NCBI GenBank assembly: GCA_018069465.1
Contig: JAGPUW010000014.1
Span: 124,001 to 188,000 of the forward strand
Source: Gammaproteobacteria bacterium
Lineage (GTDB): Bacteria; Pseudomonadota; Gammaproteobacteria; Pseudomonadales; Porticoccaceae
Reading direction: 5' to 3'
DNA: 64,000 nt
The notes under the pieces were generated by a model, which saw nothing but the letters and a program-made list of their open reading frames with translations, ran no database searches and was not told where the DNA came from. The stretch's first letter is position 1. The number at the start of each line of letters is the position of its first letter. The position numbers were made by a program, and so were the translations under genes. This document shows positions 7,770 to 15,451 of the stretch, piece after piece.

Positions 7770-8954
7770 TTATTCGGGTAGGTCGAGCACCCGTTTGGCG
7801 ATCACGTTGCGCTGAATCTCGTTGCTGCCACCCTCGATGGAATTGCCCTTGGCGCGCAACCACTGGCGGGTGGTGCGCAGGGCCGCTGGGGTAAAGCCCT
7901 CGCCTTCCCAGCCGATGCCATCGGCACCGCGAATGGAGATCATCAGCTCGTGGCGACGGTTGGTCAGCTCGCTGCCGTAGAGTTTGAACATCGAGGCGAT
8001 ATGGGGGCTGCCCCTTCCCGCTCGGGCCTCGTCGGCACTGCGGCTCATGGTCAGGCGCAGTGCCAGGCTGTCGAGTTCGCACTGGGCCACGCGGTCGCGG
8101 ATTGTCGGGTCGTCGAGCTGCTGTTGTGTGTTCAGCCCCATTTCCTGAATCGCCAGCTCGGGCAGGGTGAGGGCACGGCGGGCATCGCCTCGGCCGATGG
8201 AGCCGAGGGCCTGGCGCTCGTGCTGGAGCAGTTGTTTGGCCAGCGTCCAGCCCTGACCCAGTTGGCCCATGATGTTGTCTTTGGGCACCCGCACATCGTC
8301 AAAAAATGTTTGGCAAAACGCGGAGGGGCCGCTGATTAAGCGAATAGGGGCGACGGAAATGCCGGGGGTCGTCATGTCGATCAGCAAAAAGCTGATGCCC
8401 TCGTGCTTCGACGCATCGCGGTCGGTGCGCACCAGGCAGAACATCCAGTCGGCGGAGTCGGCGTGGGAGGTCCATATCTTTTGCCCGTTAACCACGAACT
8501 CATCGCCCACCAGCTCGGCGCGAGTACTGAGGCTGGCGAGGTCGGAGCCCGAGCCCGGTTCACTGTAACCCTGGCACCAGGACACTGTGTTGTGGGCGAT
8601 TCTGGGTAGATGGCGGGCTTTTTGCTCCGCCGTGCCGTGTTCTAGCAGTACTGGGCCGAGCAGGGAGAGGCCGGCGCTGATCGGCGGCGATCTGACCAGT
8701 GCTGATCTCAGCTCCTGATTGAGTATGCGCACCTGCTCGCTCGACAGCCCCGCGCCGCCGTACTCCCGAGGCCAACTGGGCGCTAAAAAGCCACGCTCAG
8801 CGAGTCGGGTGAGCCAGTCTTGCTCGTGGCTTTTTAACTGCCGTGGATCCTGCCCCTCGGCACCGGGGCTTGAGCGCAGTTGCTGGGGGTAATGCTGCTC
8901 TATCCACTGCGCCGTTGTGCTGCGGAATTGTTCGAGTTCATTGGGCTCATTCAT
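7770..8954 (-). CDS. Acyl-CoA dehydrogenase, catalytic-type subunit of a heteromeric pair
   Basis: The 394-aa protein has a typical N-terminal LTRLAERGFLAPSWPREYGGAGLSSEQ. The FAD/acyl-binding stretch CQGYSEPGSGSDLASLSTRAELVGDEFVVNGQKIWTSHA follows. The C-terminal KGNSIEGGSNEIQRNVIAKRVL contains the Glu of the usual catalytic motif. It oxidises an acyl-CoA to the 2-enoyl-CoA, passing electrons to ETF. The gene runs from the APH-type kinase (26 bp apart) into the second dehydrogenase, so the three are probably cotranscribed. Together with the motif-less partner this suggests an alpha2-beta2 enzyme for a bulky substrate such as a steroid or terpenoid side chain; that is inference. Confidence 0.87.
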   Translation of the reverse strand: MNEPNELEQFRSTTAQWIEQHYPQQLRSSPGAEGQDPRQLKSHEQDWLTRLAERGFLAPSWPREYGGAGLSSEQVRILNQELRSALVRSPPISAGLSLLGPVLLEHGTAEQKARHLPRIAHNTVSWCQGYSEPGSGSDLASLSTRAELVGDEFVVNGQKIWTSHADSADWMFCLVRTDRDASKHEGISFLLIDMTTPGISVAPIRLISGPSAFCQTFFDDVRVPKDNIMGQLGQGWTLAKQLLQHERQALGSIGRGDARRALTLPELAIQEMGLNTQQQLDDPTIRDRVAQCELDSLALRLTMSRSADEARAGRGSPHIASMFKLYGSELTNRRHELMISIRGADGIGWEGEGFTPAALRTTRQWLRAKGNSIEGGSNEIQRNVIAKRVLDLPE

Positions 8955-8980
8955 AATAGGTACAGTGATTACTGCCTTGT

Positions 8981-10195
8981 TTAGGCTTTTTCCAGCAGCC
9001 GTGCGAGTTCGGAGGCGGCGAGAAAGCCGACGCCGCCGATTAAATTCATCATCGCGTCGAGGTGGGTTTTTTTAGCGTGGGCAATGCGCAGGCTGGTGCA
9101 GGAAATTGAGGTCATCTTGTAATAGGTGAAAATGTCGTACCACTTCAGCCTCTCCATATCGACGGTGTAGCCGGTGTAGGCCTGATACTTTTCGACAAAC
9201 TCATCAAAATACAGCAGGCCACTACAGCGAAAGCCACCTTTGCCGTCGGGGGTGCCGAGCATTTTGCAGCGGTTGTAGGCGAGATCTTCGTGGAAATCGC
9301 CGATATGGCACAGCTCCCAGTCGAGAATGGCGTTGATCTGCGCTTTGCTGTCGCCCTGGCTGTGGTCGTACATAAAATTGCCGCTGCGATAATCGCCGTG
9401 CTGAATAACGGGATTCTCGACCACGGGCATGTTTTCTTTCAGCCAGATGGCCGCCTGCTCCATGATCGGGTGGGCCTCCATGGTGTCTTCCTGCCAGATG
9501 CGCTCCCAGGCACCGAGCGACCATTCGTTGGCCTGTTTGGTGCCTGCCTCGGGGGCATCGAAGGCGCTGAGATCTTTACTGCGCCAGTCGACAGTGTGAA
9601 TGGTGGCGAGGTGGCGCACGAACTGGTCGCGCAGGGTTTCGCGCAACCGGGGCTCGAACGACATACCCAACCCGGTGACCTTGCCGCCATCTTCGGGCTG
9701 TACGGTGCCGACCACAAAAGCGGCGATTAGAAAGGGGTGGCCCAGATATTCATCCGAGTGCTCCACCCAGAAAACCTCCGGCACTGGCACTTCGCCCCAC
9801 ATCGCACGCAGTACCTGGGCTTCGCGCAGACGGTGGGTTTCCACCACCGATTCGGAGGGATCCATGCGCAGCATCAGCTTGCGAGTGGCGCGTGCGCCCG
9901 AGTCTTGATTCCAGGTCAGGTTGAAAGTGAACTGCTCTTTCGACGCCCCGCCCGTTAGGCGTTGCAGGTCGGTGAGTTGCAGATCATGTTGCCCGGTGGT
10001 GTTTTTCAGGTAGCTGACCAGGTGGGATTCAAGATGGTCGAAGTCGGTCTTGTGGGCCTGGGTTTGGTTGCGATTCTGCAATTTGCGAGTGAGCACGTTG
10101 TCGATGGCTGTTTCCACCGGATAGCGAGCTCTAACGGCGGCTATCCACTCCGGCGTCGGTTGATCTCGCAGTTTTAGCGTTTCTGTATAGATCAT
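8981..10195 (-). CDS. APH-type phosphotransferase family protein (ACAD10/FadE36-like kinase)
   Basis: A 404-aa protein of the aminoglycoside phosphotransferase/choline kinase fold. It opens with the family's RLTGGASKEQFTF nucleotide-loop region near residue 83. The catalytic Brenner motif HGDYRSGNFMYD is around residue 263 and the Mg-binding AILDWELCHIGDFHEDLAY around residue 285. Members encoded beside acyl-CoA dehydrogenases are thought to phosphorylate a hydroxyacyl-CoA or an alcohol group during fatty-acid or steroid breakdown, as in mammalian ACAD10/11. Antibiotic resistance is not implied. It is the first gene of the operon with the two dehydrogenases. An 11-bp tandem repeat lies about 100 bp upstream. 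Confidence 0.85.
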   Translation of the reverse strand: MIYTETLKLRDQPTPEWIAAVRARYPVETAIDNVLTRKLQNRNQTQAHKTDFDHLESHLVSYLKNTTGQHDLQLTDLQRLTGGASKEQFTFNLTWNQDSGARATRKLMLRMDPSESVVETHRLREAQVLRAMWGEVPVPEVFWVEHSDEYLGHPFLIAAFVVGTVQPEDGGKVTGLGMSFEPRLRETLRDQFVRHLATIHTVDWRSKDLSAFDAPEAGTKQANEWSLGAWERIWQEDTMEAHPIMEQAAIWLKENMPVVENPVIQHGDYRSGNFMYDHSQGDSKAQINAILDWELCHIGDFHEDLAYNRCKMLGTPDGKGGFRCSGLLYFDEFVEKYQAYTGYTVDMERLKWYDIFTYYKMTSISCTSLRIAHAKKTHLDAMMNLIGGVGFLAASELARLLEKA

Positions 10196-10294
10196 GGTTT
10201 TGGTCTTTTTATTATGGGAGATCTTTTATACGCCGGCTCAAATTGCGCAGGCCTTAAGCGAGGGTGGCAACACAGACGCAACAGTGCGGCATAA

Positions 10295-10326
10295 ATTGCG
10301 CCAAAAGTGCGCCAAAAGTGCGCAAT
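10295..10326. repeat. 11-bp tandem direct repeat framed by a 7-bp inverted repeat
   Basis: GCGCCAAAAGT occurs twice back to back (10298-10308 and 10309-10319) and is followed by GCGCAAT. ATTGCGC (10295-10301) and GCGCAAT (10320-10326) form perfect outer inverted arms. It lies upstream of the APH kinase in a 334-bp gene-free gap (10196-10529). The 11-bp period equals one helical turn, as expected for an operator bound cooperatively. The rest of the gap shows nothing else I can name. Confidence 0.4.
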
Positions 10327-10529
10327 GTGGCCTTGCTTAAAAATGCCTGAGTCGGGTGCATGCTCTGGTATCGAGGCGGCCAAAGCCTTCCCGGCTCGCG
10401 TCGGGCAGGCTTTGCTCAAGCGCTTATTGATACCGGGCAAAGGCCCGCAGGGTAAAGATCTCTATTTATAGTTTTTTTACTGGGCCGGCCCAATTTGGGG
10501 CCGCCCAGCACTGGCGATGTCAGCGCTAC

Positions 10530-11453
10530 TTACATACTGACGTCTTGTACTTCTCCCCAGCCGACCACGCCGTCGAGATTCCAACGCAGGAAGGATTGAG
10601 TGCAGTACACGAAGGGCCACGGCTGCCAGGGGTTAGAGGTAAAGGCGGTGCCATTAAAGTTATGCACCTTGCCGCGCTTATCTTCGACCTGCAGCTCCAT
10701 GTACTGGTGGAGGCGGCCGTCGCGCACTAGTTTGCCGGAGCCTTTGGTCAGCCCGTAAACCTGATCGCCCTCGCGCACGTAACCGTGGGCAATGGCCTGG
10801 TAATCGTTGGGATCGTCGGGGTTAATGGCCCACAGGCAGTGGATGCTGACATCGTTGTCGAAATTGGCATTGAGCCAGCAGAAGTTGACGAACTGATCTT
10901 CTTTGCGCTCGCCCCAGCTGTGATCCATGCTCGACACGCAGTTGATATCGTAGGTCTTGCCGTCGATGGTGAACTTGCCGGTGACGCGGCCAGTTTGGTC
11001 CCAGTGCCCGGCATAGGCGGTGGAGGAAACTTTATCGTCGGCGGCGGCCAGTGGATCCTGCTCGGGATCGTGAATGTCGTAGGGTTCCATCAGCGCTTTG
11101 TATTGCACGTCAATCTTAACGCCGCGCTGGTCGTCGAATTTAATATCGTAGTCCATCACCGGCTTGGTGCACTTAATAGACAGACCGTTGCCCAGTGTGT
11201 AATCGTCGAAATCGCTTTTCGGGAAAGGCAGGTGAACCTGATTATTGCTGTACTTAACCAGGTGTGGGGTGTTGGAAAAGCCATCGGTCACCGTCACGCT
11301 GGAGAGCACAACACCGGCGTTTTGTCGGGTCAGTACGTAGACGTTTACGTGTATGGCTTCTTCCGGGATATAAAAGCCGAAATAGTTGGTTTCCGCCCAG
11401 TAGTGGTCATCGGAGGTTGGCGTGTGAAAGTACATGTCTTTTTCGGTAATCAT
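10530..11453 (-). CDS. DUF7064/DUF7065 (AttH/CrtC-like) protein
   Basis: The 307-aa protein has no signal peptide. It resembles the AttH/hydroxyneurosporene-synthase-like beta-barrel proteins now split into DUF7064 and DUF7065. Visible features are an N-terminal HYWAETNYFGFYIPEEAIHVNVYVLTR, GHWDQTGRVTGKFTIDGKTYDI in the middle, the strongly conserved SSMDHSWGER at about residue 179, and GTAFTSNPWQPWPF near the C-terminus. Members occur in lipid, steroid and terpene degradation clusters. No reaction is established. It is on the same strand as the acyl-CoA dehydrogenase operon but separated by 334 bp, so it probably has its own promoter. Confidence 0.75.
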   Translation of the reverse strand: MITEKDMYFHTPTSDDHYWAETNYFGFYIPEEAIHVNVYVLTRQNAGVVLSSVTVTDGFSNTPHLVKYSNNQVHLPFPKSDFDDYTLGNGLSIKCTKPVMDYDIKFDDQRGVKIDVQYKALMEPYDIHDPEQDPLAAADDKVSSTAYAGHWDQTGRVTGKFTIDGKTYDINCVSSMDHSWGERKEDQFVNFCWLNANFDNDVSIHCLWAINPDDPNDYQAIAHGYVREGDQVYGLTKGSGKLVRDGRLHQYMELQVEDKRGKVHNFNGTAFTSNPWQPWPFVYCTQSFLRWNLDGVVGWGEVQDVSM

Positions 11454-11607
11454 TATTATTTCCTTGTAAAAGCCAGAAGAAAAACTGTATTTATTATTTT
11501 TAATAGCGCTTAAGTTACTGCAAAAATGTGCCGAATAGAAGTCAATTTTTTTGCCTGATAATTTTAACAGGGCCTATGTTTGGTAATAGAGCTGTTCTAA
11601 CGGGGCG

Positions 11608-13380
11608 CTAAGTAAGGCTGCCAAACTGAGCAGCGGCGAGCTTGGCGTAGAGTTCGCTGTCTTTTAAAAGTTGTTGGTGGGTGCCGCTGGCGACTTGTTT
11701 GCCGTGGTCCATCACTACGATTTTGTCGGCGTGGAGAATGGTCGACAGGCGATGGGCAATAATCAGCGTGGTGCGGTTCTGCATCAGCGTTTCCAGTGCC
11801 AGCTGCACTTGCTGTTCACTGTGGGTGTCGAGGGCGCTGGTGGCTTCATCGAGCAACAGCAGGCGAGGGTTTTTGAGAATGGCGCGGGCGATGGCGATGC
11901 GCTGTTTTTGCCCCCCCGATAAACGCACGCCCTGCTCGCCGAGGAAGCTGGCATAGCCCTCGGGCAGCTGTTCGATAAAGTCGTGGGCGTAGGCGGCCCT
12001 GGCGGCAGCCTGCACTTCCTCGTCACTGGCATCGGGCTTGCCGTAGCGAATATTGTGGCTGACATCGGCACTGAACAGGGCGGGGTGCTGGGAGACGACA
12101 CCGAGTTGCTGGCGCAGATCGGTCGGTGACAGTGCGCGAATATCGCTGTCACCGAGCAGCACGGCGCCGGATTGGGGGTCGTAAAAGCGCTGCATCAGTT
12201 CGAATACGGTGGACTTGCCCGCTCCAGAGGGGCCTACCAGCGCCACCACCTTGCCCTCGGGAATGTGCATGGAAAAATCGTCCAGGGCCTTTTGCTCGGG
12301 GCGCGAGGGGTAGCTGAAATTGACCTGCTTAAAGCTGACTTCGGCGGCGAGTTTAGCGGCCGTCACTTCGATGGAGTCGGGGGGCAGAATGGTGGCTTTG
12401 GCTGTCATTAAGTCGACCAGCCGGTCGGTGGCGCCAACGGCTCGTTGTAAATCGCCGTAGACTTCCGACATTGTCGCCACGCCCATCGCCACCAACATGG
12501 CATAAAACACAAAGGCGCCGAGATCGCCGGCGCTCATGGTGCCATTTAAGACATCGTTGCCGCCGACCCAGAGCATGCCACTCAGGGCGCCAAAGACCAG
12601 TACGATCACGGCTGCCATCAACACCGCGCGCTGTTTGACCCGCCGCCGGGCGATGGCAAAGGCGCTCTCCACCTCTGCGCCGAAAGCCTCGCGTTCATAG
12701 TCTTCGCGGGTGTAGCTTTGCACGGTTTTTAATTGCGTGATGATTTCCCCGGCGTAGGTGCCGACATTGGCGATGGAGTCCTGACTTTGCCGCGACAGGG
12801 CGCGGACCCGGCGACCAAAGATCAAAATGGGCGCTAGCACCAGCGGCACACAGGCAAGAATCACCAGGGTTAATTTGAGGTTGGTGATCACTAAAATAAT
12901 CAGTGCGCCCGTGGTCGAAATAGAGCTGCGCAGGGCGAGGGAAAACGAACTGCCGACAATGCTTTGCAGCAGGGTGGTGTCGGTGGTGAGGCGGGACATG
13001 ATCTCGCCACTGCGATTGTTGTCAAAGTAGCCGGGGCTGAGGGAGACAATATTGTTGAATACGGCGTTGCGAATATCGGCACTGACCCGCTCGCCGAGCC
13101 ATGAGACCAAATAAAAGCGCACAAACGTACCGCCCGCCATGAGTACCGATAAGCCCAGCAGCAAATAAATACCCTGTTGCAGCTGACTCGCGGAGCCCGC
13201 TACAAAGCCGTCATCAATCACCATGCGCACGCCCTGGCCGATGGTCAGGGTAATCCCCGCTGTAAATAACAGGGCGATAACGGCGCAGACCCAGCGCCAG
13301 CGGTAGGGTGCTATCAGGCGCAGCAGCTGGGCGATCGATGAAAGCTTGGTGGCGGGTGGCTGTTCAGTGGTTGCAGGCAT
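11608..13380 (-). CDS. ABC exporter with fused membrane and ATPase domains (MsbA-related)
   Basis: A 590-aa half-transporter that would work as a homodimer in the inner membrane. The transmembrane domain (about residues 20-310, six helices) includes ISLSPGYFDNNRSGEIMSRLTTDT, the intracellular-loop signature of type IV exporters. The nucleotide-binding domain has Walker A GPSGAGKST near residue 385, the Q-loop, signature LSGGQKQRIAIARA near residue 490, Walker B LLLLDEATSALD and the switch His in IIAHRLST. It matches the MsbA-related group of proteobacterial lipid and drug exporters, but MsbA itself is usually followed by lpxK, which is absent here. Substrate is unknown. Single gene. Confidence 0.87.
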   Translation of the reverse strand: MPATTEQPPATKLSSIAQLLRLIAPYRWRWVCAVIALLFTAGITLTIGQGVRMVIDDGFVAGSASQLQQGIYLLLGLSVLMAGGTFVRFYLVSWLGERVSADIRNAVFNNIVSLSPGYFDNNRSGEIMSRLTTDTTLLQSIVGSSFSLALRSSISTTGALIILVITNLKLTLVILACVPLVLAPILIFGRRVRALSRQSQDSIANVGTYAGEIITQLKTVQSYTREDYEREAFGAEVESAFAIARRRVKQRAVLMAAVIVLVFGALSGMLWVGGNDVLNGTMSAGDLGAFVFYAMLVAMGVATMSEVYGDLQRAVGATDRLVDLMTAKATILPPDSIEVTAAKLAAEVSFKQVNFSYPSRPEQKALDDFSMHIPEGKVVALVGPSGAGKSTVFELMQRFYDPQSGAVLLGDSDIRALSPTDLRQQLGVVSQHPALFSADVSHNIRYGKPDASDEEVQAAARAAYAHDFIEQLPEGYASFLGEQGVRLSGGQKQRIAIARAILKNPRLLLLDEATSALDTHSEQQVQLALETLMQNRTTLIIAHRLSTILHADKIVVMDHGKQVASGTHQQLLKDSELYAKLAAAQFGSLT

Positions 13381-13558
13381 GGGGTGTTTTGCACTCGCTA
13401 AATAAGGTGGCTGATCACGACATCAACATCGAAATCAAAAGAAGCAGGGCGTGCAGTCTACGTCAGTGGCTGCAGTAAGTGGGGCCTGGCGCATGGTGAG
13501 GGGGCGGATTGCGACAACAGGGGTGCAAAGAGTGACAGCGGGTTTGCGCTGTGGCTGT

Positions 13559-14098
13559 CTAAAATGATGAACCGGGCTGTTTTAGAAAGGCCAGTTCTGC
13601 GGCGCTAGACGTCCGCCCCAGTATTTTGTTGCGGTGGGGATAGCGACCGAAGCGCTCGATGATGGCGCGGTGACGCTCGGCGGATGACAGATGGCTGTCA
13701 AGGCCGGGCTGGCTGAACAGTTGTACCGATTGTTTTTGTATTTCTCGCGACTCGCTGTGCATAAACGGCATATAGAGGAAGCCCTGATGTTTGGTGCACA
13801 AACGCTTCGCTATGCCAGCGGCAATAGCCTGCTGAGCCAGCGCCAGCGCTAGGTTGTCGTGGGCAAAGGCCTGGCATTGGTTGCGCGAGAGATGGCGAGA
13901 AAATTGATCGAGAACAATGATTTCTGCCAGACGTCCTAGGGGGCGACGGCGCCATGCAAAGAGCTCGCAACGAGTGGCCGCCCGATGCAGGTCGGCAAAT
14001 CTTTTGTCGATCAAGGCGTCGAATGCAGGGCTTTTTTGCCACCACTGAGCGGGCGTGATTTCTTCAAACCAGAACTCGATGACAGACATATAGGGCAT
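13559..14098 (-). CDS. DUF924 family protein
   Basis: The 179-aa protein shows the DUF924 pattern: VIEFWFEEITPAQWWQKSPAFDALIDKRF at the N-terminus, then RPLGRLAEIIVLDQFSRHLSRN, and FLYMPFMHSESREIQKQSVQLF in the C-half. It is all helical and cytoplasmic with no known activity. The ATG at 14098 has AGAGAG about 5 bases upstream; a second Met three codons later (14089) is possible. It is transcribed divergently from the ABC-2 efflux operon. The 342-bp divergent gap (14099-14440) must hold both promoters but shows no clear operator. Confidence 0.8.
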   Translation of the reverse strand: MPYMSVIEFWFEEITPAQWWQKSPAFDALIDKRFADLHRAATRCELFAWRRRPLGRLAEIIVLDQFSRHLSRNQCQAFAHDNLALALAQQAIAAGIAKRLCTKHQGFLYMPFMHSESREIQKQSVQLFSQPGLDSHLSSAERHRAIIERFGRYPHRNKILGRTSSAAELAFLKQPGSSF

Positions 14099-14440
14099 GC
14101 CAACTCTCTTTTTTTATAGCCGCTATTTTAGTTTTAAAGCCTGATGATGACGGCAACGGTCGGGCTTGGGTCGTGTAAATTAGGACTTGATTGCATAAAA
14201 ATAAATCAATATATTGAGCCCTTCGCCAAATAGCGCCAGCCAAACTGTCAGTAATAGGCAGTCGCGCCAAGCGCTTTTCTAATGGCAAGATAGACCAAAA
14301 ACAGCACATCGAAAAGTCATACATGGATTTTTGGAGTTTTCGCAAGGACAGGCCATCGGAGCACCGGCCCTTTGCGAAGCCCTTTTGTGTGGCTTGCGAA
14401 TAAGTTTATAGATAACAATTTTGACAGGGGTAGTTTACCA

Positions 14441-15397
14441 ATGAAGAGCTGGATAATAACGCCGTTAATGGTGGTTTTGATCGCTGCAGGATCTTACTTT
14501 TTTTATATTTCTACCCTACCACCTGAGCTGGATGAGGGCTTCCTCTACGGTAACGGGCATATCGAAGGTACGGAGGTGAATATCAGCGCCGAGGTGTCTG
14601 GGCGAGTGCTGAAATCCAATTTGCTCGAGGGCTCAACGATGAAAAAAGGCGAGCTGCTGGTCGAGCTCGACGCCACTGAGCAGACGGCGGCACTGGCCGT
14701 GGCCGCTGCCCAGCGCAACGCCCTGGAGTTTGAGCAAAAACATATCGTCGAGCAATTACAGACCTGGCAGGACAATCTGGCGACCGCCGATCGAGACCTG
14801 GTGCGTTACACAGCGCTGCGCAAGCGCGGCATTGTGACGGTGCAAAAACTCGATCAAATCACCCTGGTGCGCACCGTGGCTCTGGGTAAAGTACGCGCCT
14901 TTAAAGCGCAGTTGGAGCAGGCTAAAGCCAATGTCACCGTAGCGGCAAAGAATGTTGAGCTGCTACAAATCACCATCGATAAGTCAAAAATCCATACGCC
15001 CATGGATGCGACTATTTTGTCCAAATCTATTGAGCTGGGGGAGCTGGCAACGTCTGAGCGGCTTATCGCGGTATTGGTCGATATGCAAGATCTTGAGCTC
15101 AAGGCCTATTTACCCGAGGCGGTGATCGGCAAAATCAAGCTCGATGCCCCGGCAAAAGTACGTGTTAGCGCTTTTTCAGAGCGCTATTTCAATGCGCGCG
15201 TTAAGCGCGTTGACCAGCGCGCCCAGTTTACGCCGCGCGATATCAATATGCCCGAAGAGCGGGTGCGTATGGTTTTCGGTGTGGTGTTGGCTCTCGATAA
15301 CAAGGAGGGCTTTCTCAAGCCGGGTATGCCCGCCGATGCGTGGATACGCTGGGATGAGGCAAAGGACTGGCCGCAACCTCTCGTTATTCCTCATTAA
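14441..15397 (+). CDS. HlyD-family periplasmic adaptor (YhiI-like)
   Basis: The 318-aa membrane-fusion protein has an N-terminal anchor (about residues 5-25). The first lipoyl half-domain follows (GHIEGTEVNISAEVSGRVLKSNLLEGSTMKKGELLVELD), then a coiled-coil hairpin (about residues 75-170). The second half-lipoyl and beta-barrel parts come next (IHTPMDATILSKSIELGELAT). The ATG at 14441 has AGGGG 10 bases upstream; the longer frame from a TTG at 14372 is less likely. It is the first gene of a four-gene operon with a two-domain ATPase and two ABC-2 permeases, the arrangement of yhiI-rbbA-yhhJ. It should link the inner-membrane pump to an outer-membrane channel encoded elsewhere. Confidence 0.87.
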   Translation: MKSWIITPLMVVLIAAGSYFFYISTLPPELDEGFLYGNGHIEGTEVNISAEVSGRVLKSNLLEGSTMKKGELLVELDATEQTAALAVAAAQRNALEFEQKHIVEQLQTWQDNLATADRDLVRYTALRKRGIVTVQKLDQITLVRTVALGKVRAFKAQLEQAKANVTVAAKNVELLQITIDKSKIHTPMDATILSKSIELGELATSERLIAVLVDMQDLELKAYLPEAVIGKIKLDAPAKVRVSAFSERYFNARVKRVDQRAQFTPRDINMPEERVRMVFGVVLALDNKEGFLKPGMPADAWIRWDEAKDWPQPLVIPH

Positions 15398-15451
15398 GTT
15401 GCGCCCCATTAACTGGCGTTTGTCGGTGAGCGGACAGCGGAGCAGAGTGAT

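Noticed and set aside
8981-10195. Aminoglycoside resistance gene
   Set aside because: Only the kinase fold is shared; the gene lies in an acyl-CoA dehydrogenase operon, typical of the ACAD10/FadE36-type group.
10480-10512. Intrinsic terminator for the DUF7064/7065 gene
   Set aside because: A GC-rich hairpin exists, but the T-run is on the wrong side for a minus-strand transcript.
10785-11513. 242-codon open frame on plus opposite the DUF7064/7065 gene
   Set aside because: Antisense shadow; hydrophobic, repetitive translation without recognisable domains.
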